Source: Thinopyrum elongatum (Eukaryota > Streptophyta > Magnoliopsida > Poales > Poaceae). From it: 64,000 nt of DNA. The stretch lies in contig CM022301.1 in NCBI GenBank assembly GCA_011799875.1, forward strand, positions 326,076,929 to 326,140,928. Reading direction: 5' to 3'. This document shows, one piece after another, positions 54,464 to 64,000 of the stretch. Within the stretch, counting starts at the first letter, position 1. The number at the start of each line of letters is the position of its first letter. The position numbers and the translations under genes were made by a program. The notes below the pieces were generated by a model. That model made no database searches. It had not been told where the DNA came from and worked only from the letters and a program-made list of their open reading frames with translations.

Positions 54464-57400
54464 TCATGGTAGAAGTTTGGACTTTCGTTCGTTGGGGAAG
54501 CGGTCCTTGCGAAGGTGTAGCCACACAAGATCTCCAATGTTGAATACCATGGGTTGTTTGTTGATGTTGAGCTTGGTCGCGAGTCGTTGTACTTGGCGCT
54601 CGATAGTGTGCCTTGTATCTTCATGCATCCTCTTGAGGTAGTTCACTCGGGTACTCGCGTCCATGTTGGTGCGAGCTTGTAGTGGTAGAGGAAGAATGTC
54701 CAATGGGGACAACGGGTTGAAACCGTAGACGACCTCGAAGGGGGACTTGCCGGTAGTCGAATGTCTTGCGCGGTTGTAGGTGTACTCGGCAATGGGTAGG
54801 CACTCCTCCCACTCCGTGATGTTCTTCTTGATCAACACGCGTAGTAGAGTGGAGAGCGTTCGGTTCGTCACCTCCGTTTGGCCGTCGGTTTGAGGATGGT
54901 ATGCCGAAGAGAACAAGAGCTTGATTCCGAGCTTGGCGCATAAAGTCTTCCAGAAATAGCTCAAGAACTTGACGTCGCGGTCCGAGACAATCGTCTTTAG
55001 TACTCCATGTAGGCGCAAGATTTCCCTACAAAAAAGATTTGCAACATGTGAAGCATCGTCTATCTTGTTGCATGGTATGAAATGTGCCATTTTAGAGAAT
55101 CGGTCCACAACAACAAACACGGAATCCTTTCCATTTTTAGTTCTAGGCAAACCAAGCACAAAATCCATGCTAATATCTTCCCATGGGTGGTATGGAATTG
55201 GAAGTGGCATATATAGACCATGGGATTGAGCTTTAGACTTAGCTTTGCGGCATGTAGAGCACCGGTTGGTGAAGCGTGAGACGTCGCGGAACATCTTGGG
55301 CCAAAAATAGTTCTTCGAGAGCGTAGCGAATGTCTTGTCCCGTCTAAAGTGTCCCATTAGCCCTCCTCCATGAGATTCTTGCAAAAGGAGCAAACGAAGA
55401 GAAGACTCGGGGATACACAATTTGTTAGCTCTCATAAGATAATCATCTTTTATGTAATAGTGTTCCCAAGACGTATGCGTCAAACATTTGGCATAAGGAA
55501 TAGCAAAAGTAGGATCATGCGCATACAAGTCTTTTATGTGCTCAAAACCAATGACATTGAATTCAAGTTGGGTAACAAGCATGCATCTACGGGAAAGAGC
55601 ATCCGCCACAACATTTTCCTTACCTTTAATATACTTGATGACATAAGGAAATGACTCGATGAATTCACTCCACTTAGCATGACGCTTGTTCAACTTAGTT
55701 TGACCCTTAAGATACTTAAGTGTTTCATGATCGGTGTGAAGAATGAACTCATGAGGGCGGAGATAATGTTTCCAAACATGCAAGACTCTAACTAAAGCAT
55801 ATAGCTCTTTGTCATAGATGGGGTAATTGAGTTGCGCTCCGGAGAGTTTTTCACTAAAGAAAGCGATGGGGCGCTTCTCTTGCATTAACACACCTCCTAT
55901 GCCATAACCACTAGCATCGCAATGAATCTCAAAGGGTTTATCAAAGTTTGGTAAAGCAAGCAAAGGAGCATGTGTAAGCAAATTCTTTAGCTCATTGAAT
56001 GCGGTATCTTGGGATGGTCCCCAAACAAAGGGTGCATTCTTCTTACTCAAAGCATGTAAAGGGGATGCAATGGTGCTAAAATCCTTAACAAATCTACGGT
56101 AGAAACCGGCTAAACCAAGAAAACTACGCACTTGTTGCAAGTTGGTTGGTTGAGGCCAAGTTTTGATAGCATTGATCTTAGATTCATCTATATGCACACC
56201 CTTAGAAGACACAACGAAACCCAAGAAAACAAGCTTATCAACACCAAAAAGGCATTTGTCCATACTAGCATAAAGGCGCTCTTTCCTAAGGGTTTGCAAC
56301 ACGGTTCTAAGATGGGTGACATGATCTTTGAGCGATTTGCTAAACACAAGAATATCGTCAAAATAGACCACAACAAATACGCCAATATAGGGTCGAAGAA
56401 CAAAATGCATGACTCTCATGAAAGTACCGGGTGCTTCAGATAAACCCATTGGCATAACAAGCCATTCATATAAGCCAAATTTGGTCTTAAATGCGGTTTT
56501 CCATTCATCACCTTCTTGTATTCGTATTTGATAGTAGCCACTTTTAAGATCAATTTTAGAGAAAATAGTGGCTCCGCTAAGCTCATCTAGCATATCATCT
56601 AGGCGTGGAATGGGGTAACGATAGCGCACGGTGATAGCATTGATAGGACGACAATCGAAACACATGCGAAATGTACCATCTTTCTTGGGAACAAGGATTA
56701 TCGGGATGGCACATGGGCTCAAGCTTTCACGTACATGGCCATTGTCGATGAGTTGTTGTACTTGCCATTGGATCTCCTTGGTTTCCTCGGGGTTGACGCG
56801 GTAGGGAGCCTTGTTAGGAAGAGGTGCTCCGGGGATGAGGTCGATGCGGTGTTCGATGCCTCGAAGAGGAGGTAGACCCGGAGGTAGCTCGTCGGGGAAT
56901 ACATCTTGAAATTCCTGCAATAGAGAAGATAACACTAAAGGGAGATTGTGAGAGGTGTTAGGTTTTGGTGCCTCGTCCTTGCACAAAAGGACATAGTGCA
57001 TAACACTTGATGAGTTCTCACACACTTCTCTCATCTCACGTTTGGTGGCAAAGAGGAGTAGGTTTTTCTTGTCGCTCATCATGGAGGCACTCGATTTGGG
57101 CTTGTGGCACTCACTCTCTTTATGGTGGTTCGCTCTCTCACTATTCTCTCCACGATGGGTGGCTTGCTTGTCGGTGATCACTTGACTTGGAGACATAGGT
57201 CGTAGCATGTACTCCTTCCCTTTCATCTTGAAGCTATAGTGATTCATTCGCCCATTGTGGATGACACCTCGGTCAAATTGCCATGGTCGTCCAAGAAGGA
57301 GGTGGCAAACGGACATCGGAATGACATCACACTCCAAAGTATCTTCATATCCTTCGATCTTGAAGGAAACTTGCACCATATGCTCGACTTGGATAGTGCC

Positions 57401-57601
57401 GGAGTCACTTAGCCATTGAACCTTGTAAGGATGCGGGTGCTTCATCTTGACTAATTGAAGCTTGGAGCATAGTTCTTCACTTGCCAAGTTATGACAACTT
57501 CCTCCATCGATGATGACCTTCACGGACCTTCCATCGATGCCAGCCTTGGTGTGGAAGATATGGCATCTTTGGTCTTCTTCTTGTTGATGTTGAAGAGTCA
57601 A
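54464..57601 (-). pseudogene. Gypsy pol: protease, reverse transcriptase, RNase H, integrase
   Basis: The frame is open for 1045 codons. The protease active site VIIDGGS is near residues 29-35. RT spans about 300-480 with [13 protein letters not shown] and YFDD at 413-416. RNase H follows with HCDASGYG near 560. The integrase zinc finger has Cys at about 781 and 784, and the core has Asp 813 (SMDF), Asp 873 (VSDRD) and Glu 910. A TGA at 54466-54464 ends it where Arg is expected; the same frame continues on the other side (ADGPFKVLECYNNNAYKID) toward the pol tail. Loss of this tail and the upstream frameshift make this copy non-functional as read. Confidence 0.9.
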
Positions 57602-59460
57602 GACCTTGGATACAACAAGAGCGGGGCTCGGATCTTCGTCACAAAAGACTTGATCATCTTCATCGTTGTCACTTGCCGATGCATGGCCACTTGCTCAAGG
57701 GCTTCAATTTCGCCTTCACTCATTGAGTCGTATGTACCATCGTCGTTGAAGATCATGGTGCGTTTGTTGGTACATTCGATGGACTTGTGGCCTCGGCCGC
57801 CGCATGTGAAGCATTTGATGGAACTTGTCTTGACGGACTCATCCGGTGGAGTTGTAGATGATGAAGCTCTCGGCTTGAAGTTGCTTGGAGTAGGAGGACG
57901 GCTTGAGGTTGTCGAAGTTTTCTTGTAATTGGACTTGTCGCCGTTGCTTGTAGAAGGCTTGGTTGAGGTAGACGGTGTTGGAGTCGTTGAAGCTTGGGTG
58001 TTGGAGAAGCCATAGGACTTGGATGAGAACTTGGCATACTTGAAGTCATCTTGCACTTGACGTTCCGCCTTGGTAGCTTGATGCACTAGCTCAATGAGGT
58101 TTGAGTATGGTTGGAAGTCGGCGATCTTCTTGATAGGATGATTGAGTCCATTCAAGAAACGTGCCATAGTTTGCTCATCATCTTCCGTGACATTGGCTCG
58201 TATCATGGCAATCTCCATTTCCTTGTAGTACTCTTCAACGCTCTTGGTGCCTTGCTTGAGTAGTTGGAGTTTCTTGAAGAGGTCGTGGTTGTAGTAGGTG
58301 GGCACAAAACGTGCTCTCATGACATCCTTCATTTGCGCCCAAGTGGTGATTGGTGGTTCACCTCTTGCCTCACGACGCTCAATGACTTGTTCCCACCATA
58401 TGAGGACGTAGTCTTGGAACTCAAGGGATGCCATAGCGATCTTCTTCTCTTCCTCATAGTTGTGCAAACGAAAGATCTTGTCGACCTTCAATGCCCATGA
58501 GAGGTACTCTTCGGGATCGTTGCTTCCGTTGAACTTGGGCATGGTGAACTTTAGCTTGCCGTAGCGTTGCTCTTCATTGTGTTGAGGTCGAGGGTGAGGA
58601 CGTCCTTGACGAGGAGGATTGTCTCCCTCAACTTGCTCTTGTCGTGGAGGATTTCCATTGTCTTGTTGCTCTTGTTGAACTTGAGGTTCTTGTCGAGCTT
58701 GTGGAGGAGCTTGTCGAGCTTGAGGAGGAACTTGAGGAACTTGTCGATGCAATCATGCTTGATAAACCCTCTCTTGAACTTCTTCGCGAAGTGCTTCTTC
58801 TTGTTCGCGCCTATGGTGTTTGCGTGTGGCAACAGCGCGACTTGTGTCATGGAGGGCACGTTGCGCCTCAAGTGCTTGAGCTTCTCGCCGTAGTTGTTCT
58901 TGACGTTGTGCCTCGGCATCTTGCTCGTCTTGGTGTAGGCGTGCTTGTTCTTCCTCTTGTTGGCGTTGACGTTGCCGTTCTTGTGCTTGCGCAAAGGTAG
59001 CTTGGTTTTGGCGATGTCGATATTCTTGCGCAAGAAGTTGCTCTTGAGGATCGGTTCCGTGTAGAGGATTGCGGTTTACTTGACGGTCTTGGCGCGCGGC
59101 TTGGCGAAGAGTGTTCGACGTCGGTGTACTTGAGTTGTCGGAGGAGTGTCGACTTGAGTGGCTCCGTCTTGAGGAGGACGAAGTGGTAGAAGAGCGGTTG
59201 ACCAACAAGGCACGAATCTCGTCCATTCTTGCATCGTTCTCTTGTTTGTGTTCGTCGAGCTTGTGGTCAAAGTAGTCTCTTGTACGTTGCTCGGAGAGGC
59301 GTAAGTCGGTGGCGAGATTGTCGATGCGGTCGCTCATTGCTTGTTGTTCTTGATGCAAAGCTCGTTGTGCACCGAAGAGGTGGCTCTTGGTGACGTAGGT
59401 GTTCGGGTCATCGTCTTGCTCGATGAAGAGTGGGTTGGTAGAAGAACTTGGCCTATCCAT
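57598..59460 (-). pseudogene. Gypsy gag with capsid domain and CCHC knuckle, carrying a stop and a frameshift
   Basis: From ATG 59460 the protein starts MDRPSSSTNPLF, followed by a Gln/Arg/Glu-rich coiled coil. A TGA at 58755-58753 interrupts the frame, which then continues into the capsid-like region with FTMPKFNGSNDPEEYLSWAL and the knuckle CFTCGGRGHKSIEC. Near 57690-57660 the coding sense moves to the pol frame ([18 protein letters not shown]), so a small indel separates gag from pol unless programmed frameshifting is used. Confidence 0.85.
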
Positions 59461-60659
59461 CATTCCAAGCAAATATGTGAGTGGGCAAAAGAGAAGAACT
59501 TATACCAAATGTACCTTGACCGATGTTGAAGATGGATCAATGATCACTGAAATGTGGAACAAGGAAATAGCACAATTGGTACCGATTCTTGTCGGTTTCT
59601 CACACCTACACAAATAAAAGCTTATGGTGGAGCTCGGTTAGGATGGTGGCACAAAATTCGATGCAATTGTTAGTGAGCCTCAATAATGTTGGAAAAGATT
59701 CACAAATTTGCAAATGCAACAAGTAGACCAAGCAAGTAGTGTTACACGGAAACACACACGCAAATAGATAAATGGGGTCGTGCAACCAAAAATGAGCGGA
59801 AAATGTGGAATCCACGGAAAATGCTCTTGTTGCACAACACTAGAGAGACGCTAGCACGATTGCACAATAGGCGGATACGAAACTTGTGCACAACCTACTA
59901 AGCAAAAATGCAACGACTTCTATCCCAAGTATGCTATGTGTATTGTGTTCCGATGATATGATCCAAGATGATCGAGTATGACAATCTTAATGTAGTATGA
60001 TGCTATGGTTCTTGCTTATAAGCTCTTTGCTTATCTTTTCCTTTTGCTTCAAAGCTTGTTTGGCTCTTTCTCTTTTGAGATCTTTTCTCATGCAAAACTT
60101 CACGAACCAAGATAGCGATTGTGTATGCTATGACAACCTTGTGACACAAGAGATGATACTAAGATATGCACCGCGATGATATGGTATGTATGCTATGGGG
60201 AGTATGATCACTAATGTGCACAAGTGACGTTGCCGGCAATACTCAAAGGCTAGTCTCGATAGGCAAGATACGCAAAATTGGGCTATGGTGGTTATCAATG
60301 TGATGGCAAGGAGTAGACCAAGATGTCGTCGAGATTACCGTCCTTGCTTACGGTTGAGGGTGGCAAAATTGTTGAGCGGTTGTTGTTGATGATGAGTCTG
60401 TGGCGAAGATGAGCGGCGGTGATGTTGATGTCGAACCATCCCTAAGTTGCCGAAACGCGTTAGGAAACGGAAACCGCAACTCAAATTCTCAAAACAAAAC
60501 ATGTCAAAATTGTCGGAGTTGGTGGAGGGTAAGTGGTGGAGTTTGCGGAAAGCGGTGGTCGTATGCGGAATTGTAAGTGGGTATGCGGAAGTGTACATGG
60601 GCACCGGAGCAAAATTTGGCGAAAGTTAGGAGGGAAACGGAGCGGCGGATGGAAGTGAT

Positions 60660-60745
60660 GCTGTCAGGGGCCGGATGTCCGGGCTTCAGGGCCGGATGTC
60701 CGGGGTGGCCGGATGTCCGGGCTATCGAGCCGGATGTCCGGGCTC
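60660..60745 (-). repeat. Second cluster of CCGGATGTCCGG motifs, in the leader of the gypsy element
   Basis: Four exact CCGGATGTCCGG copies lie within about 85 bases, near 60670, 60690, 60707 and 60729. They are upstream of gag, between the primer site and the gag start, separate from the LTR arrays. Confidence 0.85.
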
Positions 60746-61034
60746 TGGATCCGTGGACGAATTCGAAAAACTCCGCATGGAAAAGGCAAAATTGGGGCAA
60801 AATTCGGGAGATTTTGTGGATGGAAATTGCGGAAAAGATGGGGGAAAGCTAGATCTACTTGCAACACACGAAATCCACGGATCAAATCCAACAAAACTTC
60901 ATAATCACAAAAAAAAAATTGGGGCTATTTTTGTGGGGATTTTCAAAATTGGGGAAGAACACAACAAAATTAGGCTAGAAAACAAAGGGTAGGGGCTCCA
61001 AAATCGTGATCAACCTAAGCTCATGATACCAAGA

Positions 61035-62125
61035 TGATGTAGGGTGGAAACCCTAGGGCCGATCTTTCACGATTGGAGCGGATCCTACGAAGAACATGAG
61101 GAGAAACACGAGGGAAAAACGAGAGAAATCACTCAAACCAACAAGATTCGATTACACATGTGCTAGATCCTCGAAACACAAAGAGATACACGATCCACGA
61201 TCAACAAAGGATGATACAAGTAGCTAGTTCATCTCCGTGAGGAGGTCTTGAGGGGTCTTCCCGTGAGGGGTCTTGAATCCGCTTGGGGGATCTTCTCCGT
61301 AGAGGTCGTGAACTCCGATGGAGAAGTAACCAAGTGGATGAGCAAAGCTCTATCTCTAAATTGAGCTAATCCTTTGCTAACCCTAGAAAGAGGGAGGAGG
61401 AGGTGTATATATAGTCTAAGGGGCGAAGGGGTAAATGGGCCACGGCCCTTTACACTGTGCGCAGACAGGGGAAGCCGGACGTCCGGGCGTCAGGCCGGAT
61501 GTCCGGGCCTTCACGAGTCGCCGGATATCCAGGCGCTCGGGCCGGATGTCCGGGCTGGTGCTTTGGCTCTCTGGTTAGGCACGGGCCGGATGTCCGAGCC
61601 AGGGGCCGGATGTCCGGCAGCTCGCGTCGGGCCGGATATCCGGGCCTCTGGCCGGATGTCCGGGCTGACGAGGGTAGCTCCAGGAGGTTCTATGACGGGG
61701 CGCCGGATGTCCGGAGGCGGCGCCGGATTTCCGGGCTTGTCGGGCCGGATGTCCGAGCCCTGTAACTAGTCGGTTGGGTTGTTGTTGTGGTAGATGCTCC
61801 AGGGGCCGGATGTCCAGGGCTTGGGGCCGGATGTCCGGGTCCTGGAGACCTCTTTGGATCCTTCCGTCGCTTCTCTTCTTCCGTGAACTTGGGGACTTGT
61901 CCGTCTTCACATCCATCTTCGGGAGGGCCTTCTTGGTACCTGATCATGCACAACATTTCGGACTTAGGTAGTAGCCATGTCTCGAGTGGATCAAATGTAA
62001 TATCACTAAGGAAAGAAGTCACCTCGGTCTCGAGAGCTCTAGCTCGTGCTCGCGTCATAGGTCCTCTTGGCACTTGGTGAGACGGTGGTAGGTCCATGGG
62101 GATGACCGTAGGATGCTCCGCATCA
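61035..62125 (-). repeat. 5' LTR of the autonomous-type gypsy element, with palindromic motif array
   Basis: The 1091-bp LTR matches 53200-54290 closely. Its 13 motif positions at 61473-61840 correspond one to one with the other LTR. Several that are exact in one LTR differ in the other by C-to-T or G-to-A (for example CCGGATATCCGG). Confidence 0.9.
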
Positions 62126-63611
62126 CATAGGGAATGACTTTCATTCTCTCTCTATATTCTGCCGTGGTCGGGTTTTGAGTCTTACTCAACTTCACACCTT
62201 GTTACACAGGCAAGAACCCTTTCTTTGACTGATCCATTTTGAACTTTTTCAAAACTTTGTCAAGGTATGTGCTTTGTGAAAGTCCTATTAAGCGTCTCGA
62301 TCTATCCCTATAGATCTTGATGCCCAATATATAAGCAGCTTCACTGAGGTCTTTCATTGAAAAATTCTTATTCAAGTATCCTTTTATGCTATCCAGAAAT
62401 TCTATATCATTTCTAATCAACAATATGTCATCCACATATAATATCAGAAATGCTACAGAGCTCACACTCATTTTCTTGTAAATACAGGCTTCACCGTAAG
62501 TCTGTATAAAACCATATGCTTTGATCACCTCATCAAAGCCTATATTCCAATTCCGAGATGCTTGCACCAGTCCATAGATGGATCACTGGAGCTTGCACAC
62601 TTTTTTAGCACCTTTAGGATCGACAAAACCTTCTGGTTGCATCATATACAACTCTTCTTTAAGATATCCATTAAGGAATGCAGTTTTGACGTCCATTTGC
62701 CAGATTTCATAATCATAAAATGCGGCAATTGCTAACATGATTCGGACAGACTTAAGCATCGCTACGGGTGAGAAAGTCTCATCATAGTCAACTCCTTGAA
62801 CTTGTCGAAAACCTTTTGCGACAAGTCAAGCTTTGTAGACAGTAACATTACCATCATCGTCAATCTTCTTCTTGAAGATCCATTTATTCTCTATGGCTGG
62901 CCGATCATCGGGCAAGTCCACCAAAGTCCACACTTTGTTCTCATACATGGATCCTATCTCAGATTTCATGGCCTCAAGCCATCTGTCGGAATCTGGGCTC
63001 ATCATAGCTTCTTCATAGTTTGTAGGTTTGCCATGGTCTAGTAACATGACTTCCAGGACAGGATTACTGTACCACTCAGGTGCGGATTGTGCTCTGGTTG
63101 ACCTACGAGGTTCAGTAGTAACTTGATCTAAAGTTTCATGATCATTATCATTTGCTTCCTCTCTAGTTGGTGTAGGCATCACGGGAACGGCTTTCTCTGA
63201 TGTACTACTTTCAAAATCGAGAGAAGGTACAATTACCTCATCAAGTTCTACTTTCCTCCCACTCACTTCTTTCGAGAGAAACTCCTTCTCTAGAAAGGAC
63301 CCATTCTTAGCAACAAAGATCTTGCCTTCGGATTTGTGGTAGAAGGTGTACCCAATAATTTCTTTAGGGTATCCTATGAAGACGCACTTCTCCGATTTAG
63401 GTTCGAGCTTAACAGGCTGAAGCCTTTTGACATAAGCATCGCATCCCCAAACTTTAAGAAACGACAATTAGGTTTTTGCCAAACCACAGTTCATACGGTG
63501 TCGTCTCAACGGATTTAGATGGTGCCCTATCTAACGTGAATGCGGCTGTCTCTAATGCATAACCCCAAAACGATAGTGGTAAATCGGTAAGAGACATCAT
63601 AGATCGCACCA

Positions 63612-64000
63612 TCTTTACCTACTAATAAACCGGCTAGTGCTTCTGGTCATACGTCATTGTCATTTTTGCAGAAAAGTCCCTGTAGTTTTCGGTAATTGAA
63701 CCCGCAGTCCCTGTTTAAGTGAATCTGAGAAAACGCTTTATTTTTGCAGAAAACCCCCTGCATTTATTGGTTTTCAACCCGCGATCCTTCCCCAGTTTCC
63801 CCTCTGCGCCGGCCGGCGCCCGACTGCCCGATTCAGCGCCTCTCGCCGGAGACCACCCGCCGCCGACGAGGGGCACGCCGGTGATCTCCCCCAGCCCGCC
63901 TGCCCCTCTTTCATCTTCGTTCTACTCCTTCTCTCTCGGCCCCCTCGAGCTCGCCTCGATCCATGGCCTCTCCTTAAACCTAGCTCCGGTCACGGCCACG
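63612..64000 (+). mobile_element. Helitron-like 5' end, running off the window
   Basis: TCTTTACCTACTAATAAACC follows an A and resembles the starts at 31457 and 33843. It cuts the Copia integrase reading. Beyond it the sequence is GC-rich and gene-leader-like (GCCGGCCGGCGCCCGACTGC near 63811), perhaps a captured gene fragment. The 3' end is outside the window. Confidence 0.5.

Larger units (their letters stand above)
53195..62130 (-). mobile_element. Autonomous-type Ty3/gypsy LTR retrotransposon (8.9 kb) inside the Copia element
   Basis: CATAG occurs at 53195-53199 and 62126-62130. The element (53200-62125) starts TGATGTAGGG and ends CATCA, with 1091-bp LTRs at 53200-54290 and 61035-62125. 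The primer site TGGTATCATGAGC (61031-61019) and a polypurine G-run (54304-54291) are in the expected places. It encodes gag and a full pol in gypsy order (protease, RT, RNase H, integrase) on the minus strand. In-frame stops and a frameshift suggest this copy is inactive, but it represents the autonomous partner of the element at 22179-30403. Confidence 0.95.
52645..63611 (-). pseudogene. Internal region of the Copia element (integrase end, RT, RNase H), decayed and split by a gypsy element
   Basis: Left of the gypsy insert, 52911-53165 encodes the RNase H side with TAVKIILRYLKRTK and SYVDASFDTD. Right of it, 62202-62567 carries the RT motif LYVDDILL, and 62826-63467 carries the integrase end and the start of RT, including WGCDAYVK, EAMKSEIGSMYENKVWTLVD and ENKWIFKKKID. 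The reading joins across the insert, from VIPY to ASVIGSIKYAM. Stops occur where related proteins have Arg, for example near 62825, and a frameshift is present. The element is therefore inactive. The 3' untranslated part near 52680-52790 has three copies of TTCACATCGCCATGTG. Confidence 0.85.

Overview
This window looks like Triticeae grass nuclear DNA (wheat, barley or a close relative). The grounds are intron-rich genes with GT-AG borders, several Stowaway-type MITEs (CTCCCTCC termini with TA duplications), a BARE/Angela-like Copia retrotransposon with a ~1.8-kb LTR, Ty3/gypsy elements with initiator-tRNA-Met-type primer sites, Helitrons with the CTAG end, and plant LINEs. No bacterial-style features were seen. 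All exon structures below were built by hand from splice signals, reading phase and comparison of the paralogues with each other; no transcript or database was consulted.

Genic layer: four members of one family of DegP/HtrA-like proteins (trypsin-like fold plus PDZ) lie at 1-2483 (+, gene A, 5' end outside the window), 4038-8114 (-, gene B), 8599-18262 (+, gene C) and 35482-46623 (-, gene D). Exon borders and phases match across copies. All four have lost the visible catalytic His, Asp and Ser positions, so the family looks non-catalytic. A (as far as seen) and D (474 aa) are open. B has one in-frame stop. C would encode 498 aa but has a LINE inside its third coding exon. B and C are divergent and share a 484-bp upstream region; A and B are convergent.

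Repeat layer: 2.5-4 kb holds a probable LTR remnant. The introns of B, C and D carry MITEs, SINEs, LINE pieces and retroposons; the 6.8-kb intron of D holds a 4.1-kb palindromic element with TG/CA ends and a 5-bp target duplication. From 18.3 to 31.1 kb there is a nested stack: an RNase H-like pseudogene, split by a fold-back MITE and by a GC-rich retroposon, which is itself split by a non-autonomous gypsy element (22179-30403). Two Helitron-like elements lie at 31457-32513 and 33843-35193. From 46.7 to 50.9 kb there is a short retroposon, an A-rich minisatellite, a 1.7-kb poly(A) retroposon, a tRNA-like SINE and a direct duplication that preserves the empty site of a MITE. From 50873 to 63611 there is a decayed Copia element, split by an autonomous-type gypsy element (53200-62125). 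A Helitron-like 5' end runs off the window from 63612.

The two gypsy elements form a pair: they share LTR ends, primer site, gag N-terminus, pol C-terminal tail and a palindromic CCGGAYGTCCGG motif array, but the 22-30 kb member has a 915-aa ORF of unknown function where pol should be. The main leads are the pseudoprotease cluster, the palindromic element, the palindromic motif arrays in the gypsy LTRs, and a GC-rich retroposon whose 3' tail matches that of a LINE.
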